A DNA stretch of 64,000 bases, from the NCBI RefSeq assembly GCF_042646125.1, contig NZ_JBHRSW010000014.1, positions 1-64,000 on the forward strand, in the 5' to 3' direction. Source of the stretch: Glaciecola flavus. Lineage in GTDB: Bacteria > Pseudomonadota > Gammaproteobacteria > Enterobacterales > Alteromonadaceae. Under the pieces are notes generated by a model. That model made no database searches, was not told the origin of the DNA, and worked only from the letters and a program-made list of their open reading frames with translations. The translations under genes were made by a program, and so were the position numbers. Below are positions 1 to 6,630 of this stretch, piece after piece. Each line of letters begins with the position of its first letter. Position 1 is the first letter of the stretch.

Positions 1-1
1 A

Positions 2-463
2 ACACTAGGGAATGTGTTCGGTAATAAACTAGAGAGTTTGAAGGAGCTTGGGAAGGGGGTTGTTTTAAATAATGTGAACATGCGAAGTGTTGATGATTTA
101 TTGGGAGTTGAACCTGCATCACCCGAGCTCCTATCAACCGTATCGAAAAAACGTGATGTAGTAGTTGCCCAACCTGGTTCTGAGGAACTTCGTATGCTGG
201 ACTTCTTTGGGGCTGAGGCATCCGTAGGTGGTACTAACAATACTCATATTCTTCTTCGTGAAAATCCTAGCAAAGCAGCATTGCTGGAAGAGTTCTTACA
301 CGGAACTCAAACTAGGTTGGGTATTACTGAACGTTTGGGTACTAGTGGTTTAGGAAGTGCCGAAACACACGTAAAAGACTTCATGATAAGACATCAAAAA
401 ATGTTGGGGTTGAGTGATGAAGACGTTCAGATATTGCAGATACTAAAAGAGAAGGGACTGTAA
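2..463 (+). CDS. C-terminal tip of a polymorphic toxin (partial, runs in from left edge)
   Basis: The frame is open to the left edge, so this is probably the end of a larger secreted toxin rather than a gene starting at the GTG at 14. The first visible residues (TLGNVFGNKLES) resemble the TDSFGN junction that recurs at 1547 and 2299, as expected where a constant toxin body meets a variable tip. Counting from the GTG, an E92-E93-F-L-H96-G-T-Q99 segment followed by an ETHVKDFM stretch near residue 117 looks like the metal-binding core of zincin-like toxin domains with an EExxH motif. That family assignment is tentative. A small gene that could encode immunity follows after 2 bases. Confidence 0.55.
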   Translation, partial: TLGNVFGNKLESLKELGKGVVLNNVNMRSVDDLLGVEPASPELLSTVSKKRDVVVAQPGSEELRMLDFFGAEASVGGTNNTHILLRENPSKAALLEEFLHGTQTRLGITERLGTSGLGSAETHVKDFMIRHQKMLGLSDEDVQILQILKEKGL

Positions 464-465
464 CA

Positions 466-741
466 ATGGGTGTCAGAATGAACATACAAGAAAAATTTGA
501 ACTATCTAGTGGTGTAACAGTTTTGGTGTGCTCTGGATATGATGCAAAAGTAAGCATGATAGGTATGAAACTTAGTTTGGTTTTTGATGATAAGGTGAGA
601 CAAACTCTAACAGTTTTCGGCGAAAGGAAAATGCTTAACCAGAAGTCTAATTTTGACCTGATGGCGCTTGAGACACACGATATTGTATCGTTGTCTCAGC
701 AAGAAGCTCAAAGTGGAGAGTGGTTGCTAATTCGCGAATAA
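466..741 (+). CDS. Small hypothetical protein, candidate immunity protein
   Basis: This 91-residue protein has no recognised family, no signal peptide and no membrane segment. It starts 2 bases after the toxin tip stops, with a purine-rich AGAAGGGA sequence about 8 bases upstream of the ATG. A second in-frame ATG at 478 (MNIQEKF) is also possible. Small unrelated cytoplasmic proteins encoded directly after a toxin tip are usually its cognate immunity protein, and that position is the only functional evidence. Confidence 0.55.
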   Translation: MGVRMNIQEKFELSSGVTVLVCSGYDAKVSMIGMKLSLVFDDKVRQTLTVFGERKMLNQKSNFDLMALETHDIVSLSQQEAQSGEWLLIRE

Positions 742-747
742 AATTAG

Positions 748-837
748 GCTCGGTTAGCTCATTATCCGCATAGGCATCATATACTTGAGGTAAATGGTCA
801 AGCTGGAGAGCATCGAGCAATAGTTAGAGAAGGTAAT
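748..837 (+). pseudogene. Remnant of a nuclease-type toxin tip, in frame with the ankyrin gene
   Basis: After a TAG at 745-747 the frame reads ARLAHYPHRHHILEVNG and then QAGEHRAIVREG directly into the ATG at 838. The His-rich start followed by an ALVREG-like stretch resembles HNH/AHH-superfamily toxin tips as I remember them. No start codon or full domain remains, so this looks like a displaced cassette fragment. It may now serve only as the leader of the ankyrin gene. Confidence 0.4.
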
Positions 838-1419
838 ATGAGTGTTAAGAGTGTTCCAGCTCAAATTGTTGATGCTATCAAAGAAGAAGATGTTAAAGCA
901 ATATTGAGTTTATTTAAGGCCAAACCAGAGCAGATTGAGGTTTTTACTCCTTTTGGAGGGCAGACTTGGTTAGGGTATGCTTCCCAATTGGGAAAGCTAC
1001 AATCGGTACGTACTCTGATTGACATTGGCTTTGATGTTAATAATGGAGATAAAAGAGATAATATTCTACCTATTTGCAGCGCCGCCGCTAATGGACATTT
1101 AGCGGTTGTGAGGTTTTTATTGGCAAATAACTCTTACTTGGATGTGAGTAGCTCTGTTAATAATGCTCTTTTTGCTGCGGTAGTTGGACGTTCACTCAAT
1201 ATCGTTAAGCTTCTTTTAGAGTCAGGAATAGACAGCAAGACTTCCTATAACAGTGACTCAATGAAAAATATGGATGCCATTGCATTTGCACTGATGCGAG
1301 GGGAAGAGCAGTGTGCGCAAGCTGTTGCATTATGGAACGCAGATGGAAATGATGATTTAGCAAGTAAATTGTTGAACAGAGCGAGCGAAATAGCAGACGA
1401 AAACGCGTATAAGGAATAA
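838..1419 (+). CDS. Ankyrin-repeat protein
   Basis: This 193-residue protein has ankyrin-like helix pairs: a GQTWLGYASQLGKLQSVRTL unit near residue 42, a clear repeat NILPICSAAANGHLAVVRFL near 80, and a third unit ending NIVKLLLESGID near 125. It has no signal peptide, so it is probably cytoplasmic. Ankyrin proteins are a common immunity fold in polymorphic-toxin loci, and the toxin remnants on both sides support that role. A weak AGAAGG ribosome site lies 5 bases before the ATG. The frame is open further upstream into the nuclease-like remnant, so a longer ancestral fusion is possible. Confidence 0.7.
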   Translation: MSVKSVPAQIVDAIKEEDVKAILSLFKAKPEQIEVFTPFGGQTWLGYASQLGKLQSVRTLIDIGFDVNNGDKRDNILPICSAAANGHLAVVRFLLANNSYLDVSSSVNNALFAAVVGRSLNIVKLLLESGIDSKTSYNSDSMKNMDAIAFALMRGEEQCAQAVALWNADGNDDLASKLLNRASEIADENAYKE

Positions 1420-1543
1420 TCAGATTCTGACTTCGATATCTTAAAATATGTAATTATTATCTGTAGTTAACATGCTTAAAGTCTTGTGTTGATTAGTTCT
1501 TGGCTTAGTGCATGTGCATTGTTTGGATAGAACACTAGATGTA

Positions 1544-1563
1544 TCGACCGATAGCTTTGGCAA
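1544..1563 (+). repeat. 20-bp repeat, copy 1 (toxin junction)
   Basis: This 20-base sequence (TCGACCGATAGC then TTTGGCAA) is identical to 2296-2315. In both copies one frame reads TDSFGN, the start of an orphan toxin tip, so the repeat is the conserved junction through which tips are exchanged. Confidence 0.75.
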
Positions 1564-1615
1564 TGTGCTGGATAATAGTCTTTTTGAGAGTAAGTTAGAT
1601 AACTGCTGTCAATGA
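1547..1615 (+). pseudogene. Orphan toxin-tip remnant (TDSFGNVLDNSL)
   Basis: The frame reads TDSFGNVLDNSLFESKLDN and ends at a TGA at 1613-1615. It shares the TDSFGN-x-L-(D/E)-N-S signature with 2299-2484 and resembles the first residues of the toxin tip at the left edge. Only about 22 residues remain, and the cassette gives way to the HigBA region. It has no start codon of its own, as expected for a displaced toxin tip that would only be expressed after recombination. Confidence 0.55.
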
Positions 1616-1623
1616 TAACTTTT

Positions 1624-1640
1624 ATACGCCATTGGCGTAT
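1624..1640. promoter_or_regulatory. Candidate HigA operator palindrome
   Basis: ATACGCC-ATT-GGCGTAT is a perfect 7-base inverted repeat 27 bases upstream of the toxin ATG at 1668. AT-rich sequence suitable for a -10 element lies between it and the start. Xre-type antitoxins repress their own promoters through such palindromes, so this is the likely binding site of the antitoxin encoded at 1982-2272. Confidence 0.55.
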
Positions 1641-1667
1641 GATTAATTTTAATGTTATATTCACGAA

Positions 1668-1985
1668 ATGGTAATTATTGAAACGCCTATATTCACCAAA
1701 CTCATAACAGAGTTGATGAGTGATGACGAATACAAAGACTTGCAGGAAGCATTGGTTAGCAGGCCGGATAGGGGCGCAATAATCAAAAACAGTGGCGGCC
1801 TCAGAAAGGTTCGTTGGGCTCTAGAAGGACGGGGCAAGAGTGGTGGAGTAAGGGTTATTTATTACTGGATGACCGACAATGATCAGCTTTATATGTTGTT
1901 GGCTTACCCAAAAAATGTGCAGGAGAACCTGACAGATTCACAGCTTAAAAAGTTAAAGCAAATTTTAGAGAGGTGGTCAGAATGA
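1668..1985 (+). CDS. higB: HigB/RelE-type toxin
   Basis: This 105-residue protein has the RelE/ParE-superfamily pattern of the HigB2 type: an early TPIFTKLI segment, then GGLRKVRWALEGRGKSGGVR followed by VIYYWM, and a basic helical C terminus. Toxins of this group are ribosome-associated mRNA endonucleases. The toxin-first order, with the antitoxin overlapping its end by 4 bases (ATGA), is typical of HigBA rather than RelBE. The pair lies between two copies of the toxin-tip junction repeat, so it may stabilise the array or may itself have been inserted there. Confidence 0.85.
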   Translation: MVIIETPIFTKLITELMSDDEYKDLQEALVSRPDRGAIIKNSGGLRKVRWALEGRGKSGGVRVIYYWMTDNDQLYMLLAYPKNVQENLTDSQLKKLKQILERWSE

Positions 1986-2272
1986 ATGAAGACATGTTTG
2001 AACAATTAATAGAAAGCGTTAGTCAAGCTGATGATATTATCAACGGTACCGCTAAGCCTTCTCGTGTAACTGAATTTGCTGAGCCCCAAGTAAAAGCTAT
2101 TCGCGCCAAAACGGGATTAACACAAAGCCGGTTTGCTGATGTTTTGGGTGTGAGCAAACGCACGTTAGAGAATTGGGAACAAGGCCGCCGCCATCCAACT
2201 GGTCCAGCTCGCGCTTTACTTAAAATTTTAGATGCTAACCCTAAGTACGCTCTGGAAGCACTTAATCACTGA
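1982..2272 (+). CDS. higA: HigA-type antitoxin, Xre family
   Basis: A 96-residue protein starts at the ATG at 1982, which overlaps the toxin stop codon; GAGG at about 1969-1972 serves as ribosome site. An in-frame GTG at 1973 is less likely. A helix-turn-helix occupies the middle (VKAIRAKTGLTQSRFADVLG then VSKRTLENWEQGRRHPTGPA), the classic HigA2 arrangement. The N-terminal region presumably wraps and neutralises HigB. It probably autoregulates through the palindrome at 1624-1640. Confidence 0.88.
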   Translation: MNEDMFEQLIESVSQADDIINGTAKPSRVTEFAEPQVKAIRAKTGLTQSRFADVLGVSKRTLENWEQGRRHPTGPARALLKILDANPKYALEALNH

Positions 2273-2283
2273 ATAGCCGTTAA

Positions 2284-2484
2284 AAGTCGAGTGCCTCGAC
2301 CGATAGCTTTGGCAACACCTTGGAGAATTCGTTTGTTAGTGCTCCTGTAAATGCTCACTATGAGAGAGTGCAGCGGGACGCTTATCAGAAGACAGTCGGT
2401 ACTTATATTCTTGCTGAGGTATCAGCTATTGTTAATAACAAAACGGAATATTCTCCAGAGAAATTTGGTTTACCGAATTACTGA
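2284..2484 (+). pseudogene. Orphan toxin-tip remnant (TDSFGNTLENSF...)
   Basis: From 2299 the frame reads TDSFGNTLENSFVSAPVNAH and continues through YQKTVGTYILAEVSAIVNN to a TGA at 2482-2484, with no start codon. Beyond the TGA the same frame continues for about 25 codons (KCQEICVDDNLGKKQQIVRW) before a TAA, so the TGA may be a disabling mutation in a slightly longer tip. The junction motif is shared with 1547 and the left-edge toxin. I do not recognise the activity. No immunity gene follows on this strand before the convergent gene at 2578. Nothing else is seen in 2273-2577. Confidence 0.5.
2296..2315 (+). repeat. 20-bp repeat, copy 2 (toxin junction)
   Basis: This is identical to 1544-1563 and codes in the same phase for TDSFGN. 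The two direct copies bracket the HigBA pair at a distance of about 750 bases. Confidence 0.75.
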
Positions 2485-2577
2485 AAGTGCCAAGAAATTT
2501 GTGTTGATGATAATTTGGGAAAAAAACAGCAGATCGTTCGATGGCAATTTGGGAATTAACATGGGGTGACCATGCCA

Positions 2578-2880
2578 CTAACGCTTCGACTTAAGAGCAA
2601 GTTCGATACTTGATATTAACTGCTTAAATACGGGACTACCAGATGCTTTTTCTCCCAAAATTGATTGCAGTGTTTTTACTATATATTCTCTGCGTTTAGC
2701 ATCGTCGCCCATTCCTTCATTTGTTTCGATGCTGGCTAGTATGGTCTCTACAAGTGTACTATTCGGTTGTCTTGTTTTAGGAAGTTCTGCACCTTTTTCA
2801 ATCTTATTAACTTGAGTATTTTTTCGTTTAACAGTTTTATTTTGTAATAATTGGGAGTTTAATTTTGTTGGGTCTATCAT
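2578..2880 (-). CDS. Hypothetical protein, partner of the TPR protein
   Basis: This 100-residue soluble protein has a basic, polar N-terminal half (KTVKRKNTQVNKIEKG) and a helical C-terminal half (EYIVKTLQSILGEKASGSP). I do not recognise the family. Its start lies 2 bases beyond the end of the upstream TPR gene, so the two are translationally coupled and probably act together. Confidence 0.6.
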   Translation of the reverse strand: MIDPTKLNSQLLQNKTVKRKNTQVNKIEKGAELPKTRQPNSTLVETILASIETNEGMGDDAKRREYIVKTLQSILGEKASGSPVFKQLISSIELALKSKR

Positions 2881-2882
2881 GG

Positions 2883-3479
2883 CTAATGCTTAACGTCGTA
2901 TATGTCAAGTAAGTGAGATATATCTTGCTCCATATTTGGCTCTGTTTTTTCAGATAAGCTAGTTTGTTCGTTACCAAGGTTGGCGGAATTTCTTTCGTCT
3001 TTCGCTTCAATGTTTTCACTTGCTTTAATTCTGTTGAGCATATCGCGCATGTCTTTGTTTAGGTTAGGGTTATCATTATTGCGTTTCAGTCCTTCTTCTA
3101 TCGAAATCATGGCGTTGGTGTTGTTACCTTGGAACACGCTGATCAGCGCGTTTGCAAAAAGCGGCAGGTATTCGTGTTGAATTTGCAGTAACGGATGCAA
3201 AACATTGATAGCGTTGTCGTAGTCTTCTAATGTAGCTTGCAATAAACCAAGTTGAAATCGAGCAATATGCAAATCTGGCGCTAGTTCTAAACTCTGGGCA
3301 TAGGTAATTTTTGCTTGTTCAAATTGCTGATTTTGTGCATGAATTGCTGCTTTTAAAAAACATATAAAACCATTTTGAGGAAAAATAGATATAGCTTTGC
3401 TTATTAGCTCTTGAGCATCGCTTAGCTGACCGTCGGTCATTAGCGCGGATATTTTTGCGATGTATTCTTGTTCTTGCAA
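2883..3479 (-). CDS. TPR-repeat protein
   Basis: This 198-residue protein has no signal peptide. Tetratricopeptide units cover residues 1-140, for example DAQELISKAISIFPQNGFIC, FEQAKITYAQSLELAPDLHI and DNAINVLHPLLQ, followed by an acidic disordered tail ending LLDIYDVKH. TPR proteins of this size commonly act as adaptors or secretion chaperones. It is the first gene of a two-gene minus-strand operon between the toxin array and the flagellar-type island, so a link to either system is possible but unproven. Confidence 0.75.
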   Translation of the reverse strand: MQEQEYIAKISALMTDGQLSDAQELISKAISIFPQNGFICFLKAAIHAQNQQFEQAKITYAQSLELAPDLHIARFQLGLLQATLEDYDNAINVLHPLLQIQHEYLPLFANALISVFQGNNTNAMISIEEGLKRNNDNPNLNKDMRDMLNRIKASENIEAKDERNSANLGNEQTSLSEKTEPNMEQDISHLLDIYDVKH

Positions 3480-3625
3480 AATAAACTCCTTGTTATTTGT
3501 ATTGCATACTACTTGTCGAACCAGTTAAGTATATATCAGAGTAAATAAATTATTAACTTCTTTAATTCGAATAGTGAAATCAAGTTAAACCTGTTGGTTC
3601 TTCGCATATTGACCAAGGTCATGGC

Positions 3626-4072
3626 CTATAAATTTCCTAATAACAAAGATATTTCTTTTGTCTTAAACGCGTAACATTCGCTAAACCCTTCGGAAGCATT
3701 TTTTTTAGCATACTCACTGGGCATGACAATACTTGGATAAATTTTCGTTACCCATAGTTTTCGTTGTTTTGGGGTTATGATATTCGTGTACACGTGATGA
3801 CCAACTTCGTGTAGGAGAATATGTGTAAAGTCGGATTTATCTTTGAACTTATGTATAAGTATATGATCTAAAGGGCTTTTAGCGTAGATGCCTGCTGCCC
3901 TGTAATTTATCGGTTTGTACTCTACATAGCTGCGCTGGTATACGTAACTTGGGTCAAAAACAATGGCCGTCAAGCCCAACAAGTGTTTACGAGGTATGCG
4001 TTTTACTATTCTTGCAATTTCGTCTATTTCAATCACTTCTTGCTTTGAAAAACCTTTAATTAATAATGACAT
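3626..4072 (-). CDS. Putative zinc metallopeptidase (HExxH)
   Basis: This 148-residue protein carries HILLHEVGHHVYTN near residue 85, a classic HExxH zinc site, and EGFSECYAF near residue 127, whose glutamates could supply the third ligand. It has no signal peptide or membrane segment. Small single-domain zincins occur as polymorphic-toxin tips, as effectors and as housekeeping peptidases, and the toxin remnants nearby make the first two attractive. It stands alone on the minus strand, separated from the TPR gene by 146 bases. Confidence 0.65.
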   Translation of the reverse strand: MSLLIKGFSKQEVIEIDEIARIVKRIPRKHLLGLTAIVFDPSYVYQRSYVEYKPINYRAAGIYAKSPLDHILIHKFKDKSDFTHILLHEVGHHVYTNIITPKQRKLWVTKIYPSIVMPSEYAKKNASEGFSECYAFKTKEISLLLGNL

Positions 4073-4466
4073 AAATTCTCATATACCCACAATGAAGGAT
4101 AAAGTATATATTAATTCCAAAATAATATTAAAAATATGCAAACTTTGTTTATTGTTAATTGTTAAAAACAAAAAAATACTTAAAAAACATTTGATTACAC
4201 ATATTTAGTTAACTGCCTCGAAGCCTCAAGTTTACGAGAGTCGTCATTTATAAACATTAAATAAATCGCAATAAAATCTTAAAGTTAGCGTCCAAGTGAC
4301 TAACTTAGGTCTTCAATACAAGTTTTTTATCGGGTGTTTTCAATTTTAAAAAACTGTATATACTTTCATACATGGTTATCGAATCTAACACGATTCGTAG
4401 TAGTAGCAAACCGTAATGGAATGCCTGAATTGCAGATGTTGCGAGTAGTTTTTTAGGGATATTGCA
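4073..4466. other. AT-rich intergenic region with candidate control site for the flagellar-type operon
   Basis: The 394 bases between the divergent zincin gene and the TPR/fliQ operon contain no credible gene. A perfect inverted repeat CGAATC-TAACAC-GATTCG lies at 4380-4397, just after a TATACT-like -10 (about 4359-4364), and is a candidate operator. I found no correctly spaced sigma-54 or sigma-28 promoter. The operon head therefore probably relies on a sigma-70 type promoter here, possibly regulated through the inverted repeat. Confidence 0.4.
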
Positions 4467-5603
4467 ATGGACAATGCTTCAAAATTAGAACGTCTAACAA
4501 AGTTTTGGGATCAAGACCCAACAAATCTTAGTCTGTGTGCTGACATTATTGCTGAATGTGCTGTTCAGAAAAATGAAAGTTATTTAAGACAATTTTATTT
4601 AAGTCTTAATCCAGAAATTTCTAAGCTCCCGCAAATTGTTTGGCAATATGGTCGATCTTTAGTTGAACTAGGAAAAATTGTTGAAGGTGCTGAAGAGTTC
4701 GCTAAGTTACCCGATGACGGATCTGAAACAAAACCATATAGTATTGCTTTGTGCTTGTTTTTACAGGCTAAATTTATAGAAGCAAATTCCACCATTGATA
4801 ATTATGTTTCCACTATTGGAAAATATTCATCTGTTCAGTTGATGTTGTTACATGCCAAGGTAAATTATCACCTTGGCGAACTAGAAGTCGCGTTAACATT
4901 AGCAAAACAAATACACCAGCAGCTAGGAAAGCAATCTTCAAGCCACGCAGAGCTTCTTGGTTTACTTGCAATGTTGCATTTTGACCTCACTCACATAGAA
5001 GAAAGCTTGGCATATGCAAAGCAGTTGTTGGAAACATCACCTAAACATCATGATGGCTTATTAGCCCTAGCATCAATTCACGCGTATAAACAAGAGTTAG
5101 AACAAGCCATTAGTGTAGCTAATACTGGGGTTTCAGAGTTCTCTAATAGCGGTCGTATGTGGTCAGTATTAGCGCAAGCCTTATTTGCCATGGGGGATAG
5201 AGAAGCCGCATATAACTGTGTCGTAAATGCAACAAAACTAATGCCAAACCATATTGGCACTTGGCATGTTAGGGCATGGTGTGAATTGGTTAATGGCGAT
5301 ATTCAGAGTGCAAGTTCCTCTTTCCATTCTGCGTTGGCGATCAATCGCAATTTTGGCGATAGCCATGCTGGTTTAGCTCTAGTCGCCTTTACTGAGCAAA
5401 AGTATGACGAAGCTAAACGGATACTTATTGTTGCTCAACGTCTAGACCCTAATAGTGTTACCGCTAAATATGTTGAAAGTTTGTTGCTTTCTCGTCTTGG
5501 AAAAGAACAGGACGCTGAGCAAATGCTCGATACGCTACTTGAGCAGCCATCTCACCTTACTGGCTTAAGTTATAAGCAGTTAATCAGCGCTATCAATAGG
5601 TAA
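4467..5603 (+). CDS. TPR protein heading the flagellar-type operon
   Basis: This 378-residue soluble protein consists almost entirely of helical tetratricopeptide-like repeats, best seen at EESLAYAKQLLETSPKHHDG, EQAISVANTGVSEFSNSGRM, REAAYNCVVNATKLMPNHIG and DEAKRILIVAQRLDPNSVTA. No signal peptide is present. It ends 8 bases before the GTG of fliQ and is surely co-transcribed with the export genes. TPR proteins are not standard flagellar components. In injectisomes, small TPR chaperones guide translocators, so a substrate-handling or assembly role is a reasonable inference. Confidence 0.8.
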   Translation: MDNASKLERLTKFWDQDPTNLSLCADIIAECAVQKNESYLRQFYLSLNPEISKLPQIVWQYGRSLVELGKIVEGAEEFAKLPDDGSETKPYSIALCLFLQAKFIEANSTIDNYVSTIGKYSSVQLMLLHAKVNYHLGELEVALTLAKQIHQQLGKQSSSHAELLGLLAMLHFDLTHIEESLAYAKQLLETSPKHHDGLLALASIHAYKQELEQAISVANTGVSEFSNSGRMWSVLAQALFAMGDREAAYNCVVNATKLMPNHIGTWHVRAWCELVNGDIQSASSSFHSALAINRNFGDSHAGLALVAFTEQKYDEAKRILIVAQRLDPNSVTAKYVESLLLSRLGKEQDAEQMLDTLLEQPSHLTGLSYKQLISAINR

Positions 5604-5611
5604 ACTCGGTC

Positions 5612-5875
5612 GTGGATTTAGATTTTGCAATAGGGTTAATGGGTCAAATGTTTAGTATGGGATTAAAAATTGCCTCCCCAATCTTGATAGTGACTCTTTT
5701 GGCTGGTGTCACAATTAGCATATTTCAGGTTGTGACTCAGATCCAAGAAATGACCCTTACATTTGTACCTAAGATCTTCATTTGTATTGTTGTGCTGTAC
5801 TTTGCTGGAAATTGGATGTTGTCTAGCTTAGTAAGCTTCGCTAAAAATGTTATTGCTCAGGCAGGCAGTTTCTGA
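5612..5875 (+). CDS. fliQ: Flagellar export gate protein FliQ
   Basis: This 87-residue protein has two membrane helices and the family pattern LKIASPILIVTLLAGVTISI followed by FQVVTQIQEMTLTFVPKI. FliQ forms the inner-membrane export gate with FliP and FliR. It starts at GTG 5612 and its stop overlaps the fliR ATG (TGATG). Unusually, fliP is not next to it but lies near the opposite end of the same operon, at 23091. Confidence 0.95.
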   Translation: MDLDFAIGLMGQMFSMGLKIASPILIVTLLAGVTISIFQVVTQIQEMTLTFVPKIFICIVVLYFAGNWMLSSLVSFAKNVIAQAGSF

Positions 5876-6630
5876 TGGATGCAATCGTAACCTATATCCA
5901 GCCTTATTCACTGGTTGCTAGCCGTCTGTCTCCATTGTTTATCGGTATGAGCATGACGCCAATCGCACGATTCCCCGCTACTGTGCGTCTTTTATTATTG
6001 TTAATTTTTACTATTGCTATTACGCAGATTACTACCCAGCAGTGGGAAGCGTTGCCAAAATCTACTTGGGTTTATGAAATACTCGGTGAATTTGGTTTGG
6101 GTGTGTTGATGGCCTTAGGTTTTCAAATTGTCTTTGCCGCTATGCAAATTATGGGACGCGTCTTAGACATGCAAATTGGCTTTGCGGCTGCGGGTGTTAT
6201 TGATCCGATTAGCAGAAATAATGACCCCTTACTTGGCACAATTTTGTCATTATTCGTAACTTTACTGATTTTAGTGTCAAACACACATCACCATATATTG
6301 GGCGTTATTGTTGAAATATTTTCTTTTGTTCCTCCTGGCAGTTGGAACGGTGAATTCTACTTTGCAAATATAATGGGATACCTCTCTTCTCAGTTGGTTT
6401 TCGCATTTTTACTATTTGGACCTGTGATGATGGCGCTTTGGATGCTTGATTTATTCAACGGCATCATCGCGAAAACCATGCCTCAAATGAATGTTTATTT
6501 CGTAATGTTACCGCTAAAAATTGGTGTGGGAATATTCTTGATGTCAGTAGCTATGCAATATGTGAAACCGCTGATATCTCAAATTTTACAATCGCTAGTC
6601 GAATGGTTTCGATTTGGGTGGGTATTGTAA
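5875..6630 (+). CDS. fliR: Flagellar export gate protein FliR
   Basis: This 251-residue, highly hydrophobic protein carries the family pattern RLSPLFIGMSMTPIARFPAT near the N terminus and AMQIMGRVLDMQIGFAAAGV in the middle. It is a component of the FliPQR gate. It overlaps fliQ by one base and ends in TAATG shared with flhB, showing tight translational coupling. Length and topology are normal for the family. Confidence 0.95.
   Translation: MDAIVTYIQPYSLVASRLSPLFIGMSMTPIARFPATVRLLLLLIFTIAITQITTQQWEALPKSTWVYEILGEFGLGVLMALGFQIVFAAMQIMGRVLDMQIGFAAAGVIDPISRNNDPLLGTILSLFVTLLILVSNTHHHILGVIVEIFSFVPPGSWNGEFYFANIMGYLSSQLVFAFLLFGPVMMALWMLDLFNGIIAKTMPQMNVYFVMLPLKIGVGIFLMSVAMQYVKPLISQILQSLVEWFRFGWVL

Noticed and set aside
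2351..2569. Plus-strand 72-codon open frame
   Set aside because: It runs in a different frame from the clear toxin-tip remnant over the same bases and has no ribosome site or recognisable sequence.
4418..4435. Sigma-54-like promoter TGGAATGCCTGAATTGCA upstream of the flagellar-type operon
   Set aside because: The GG and GC elements are separated by 12 bases instead of 10, and the rest of the consensus is poor.
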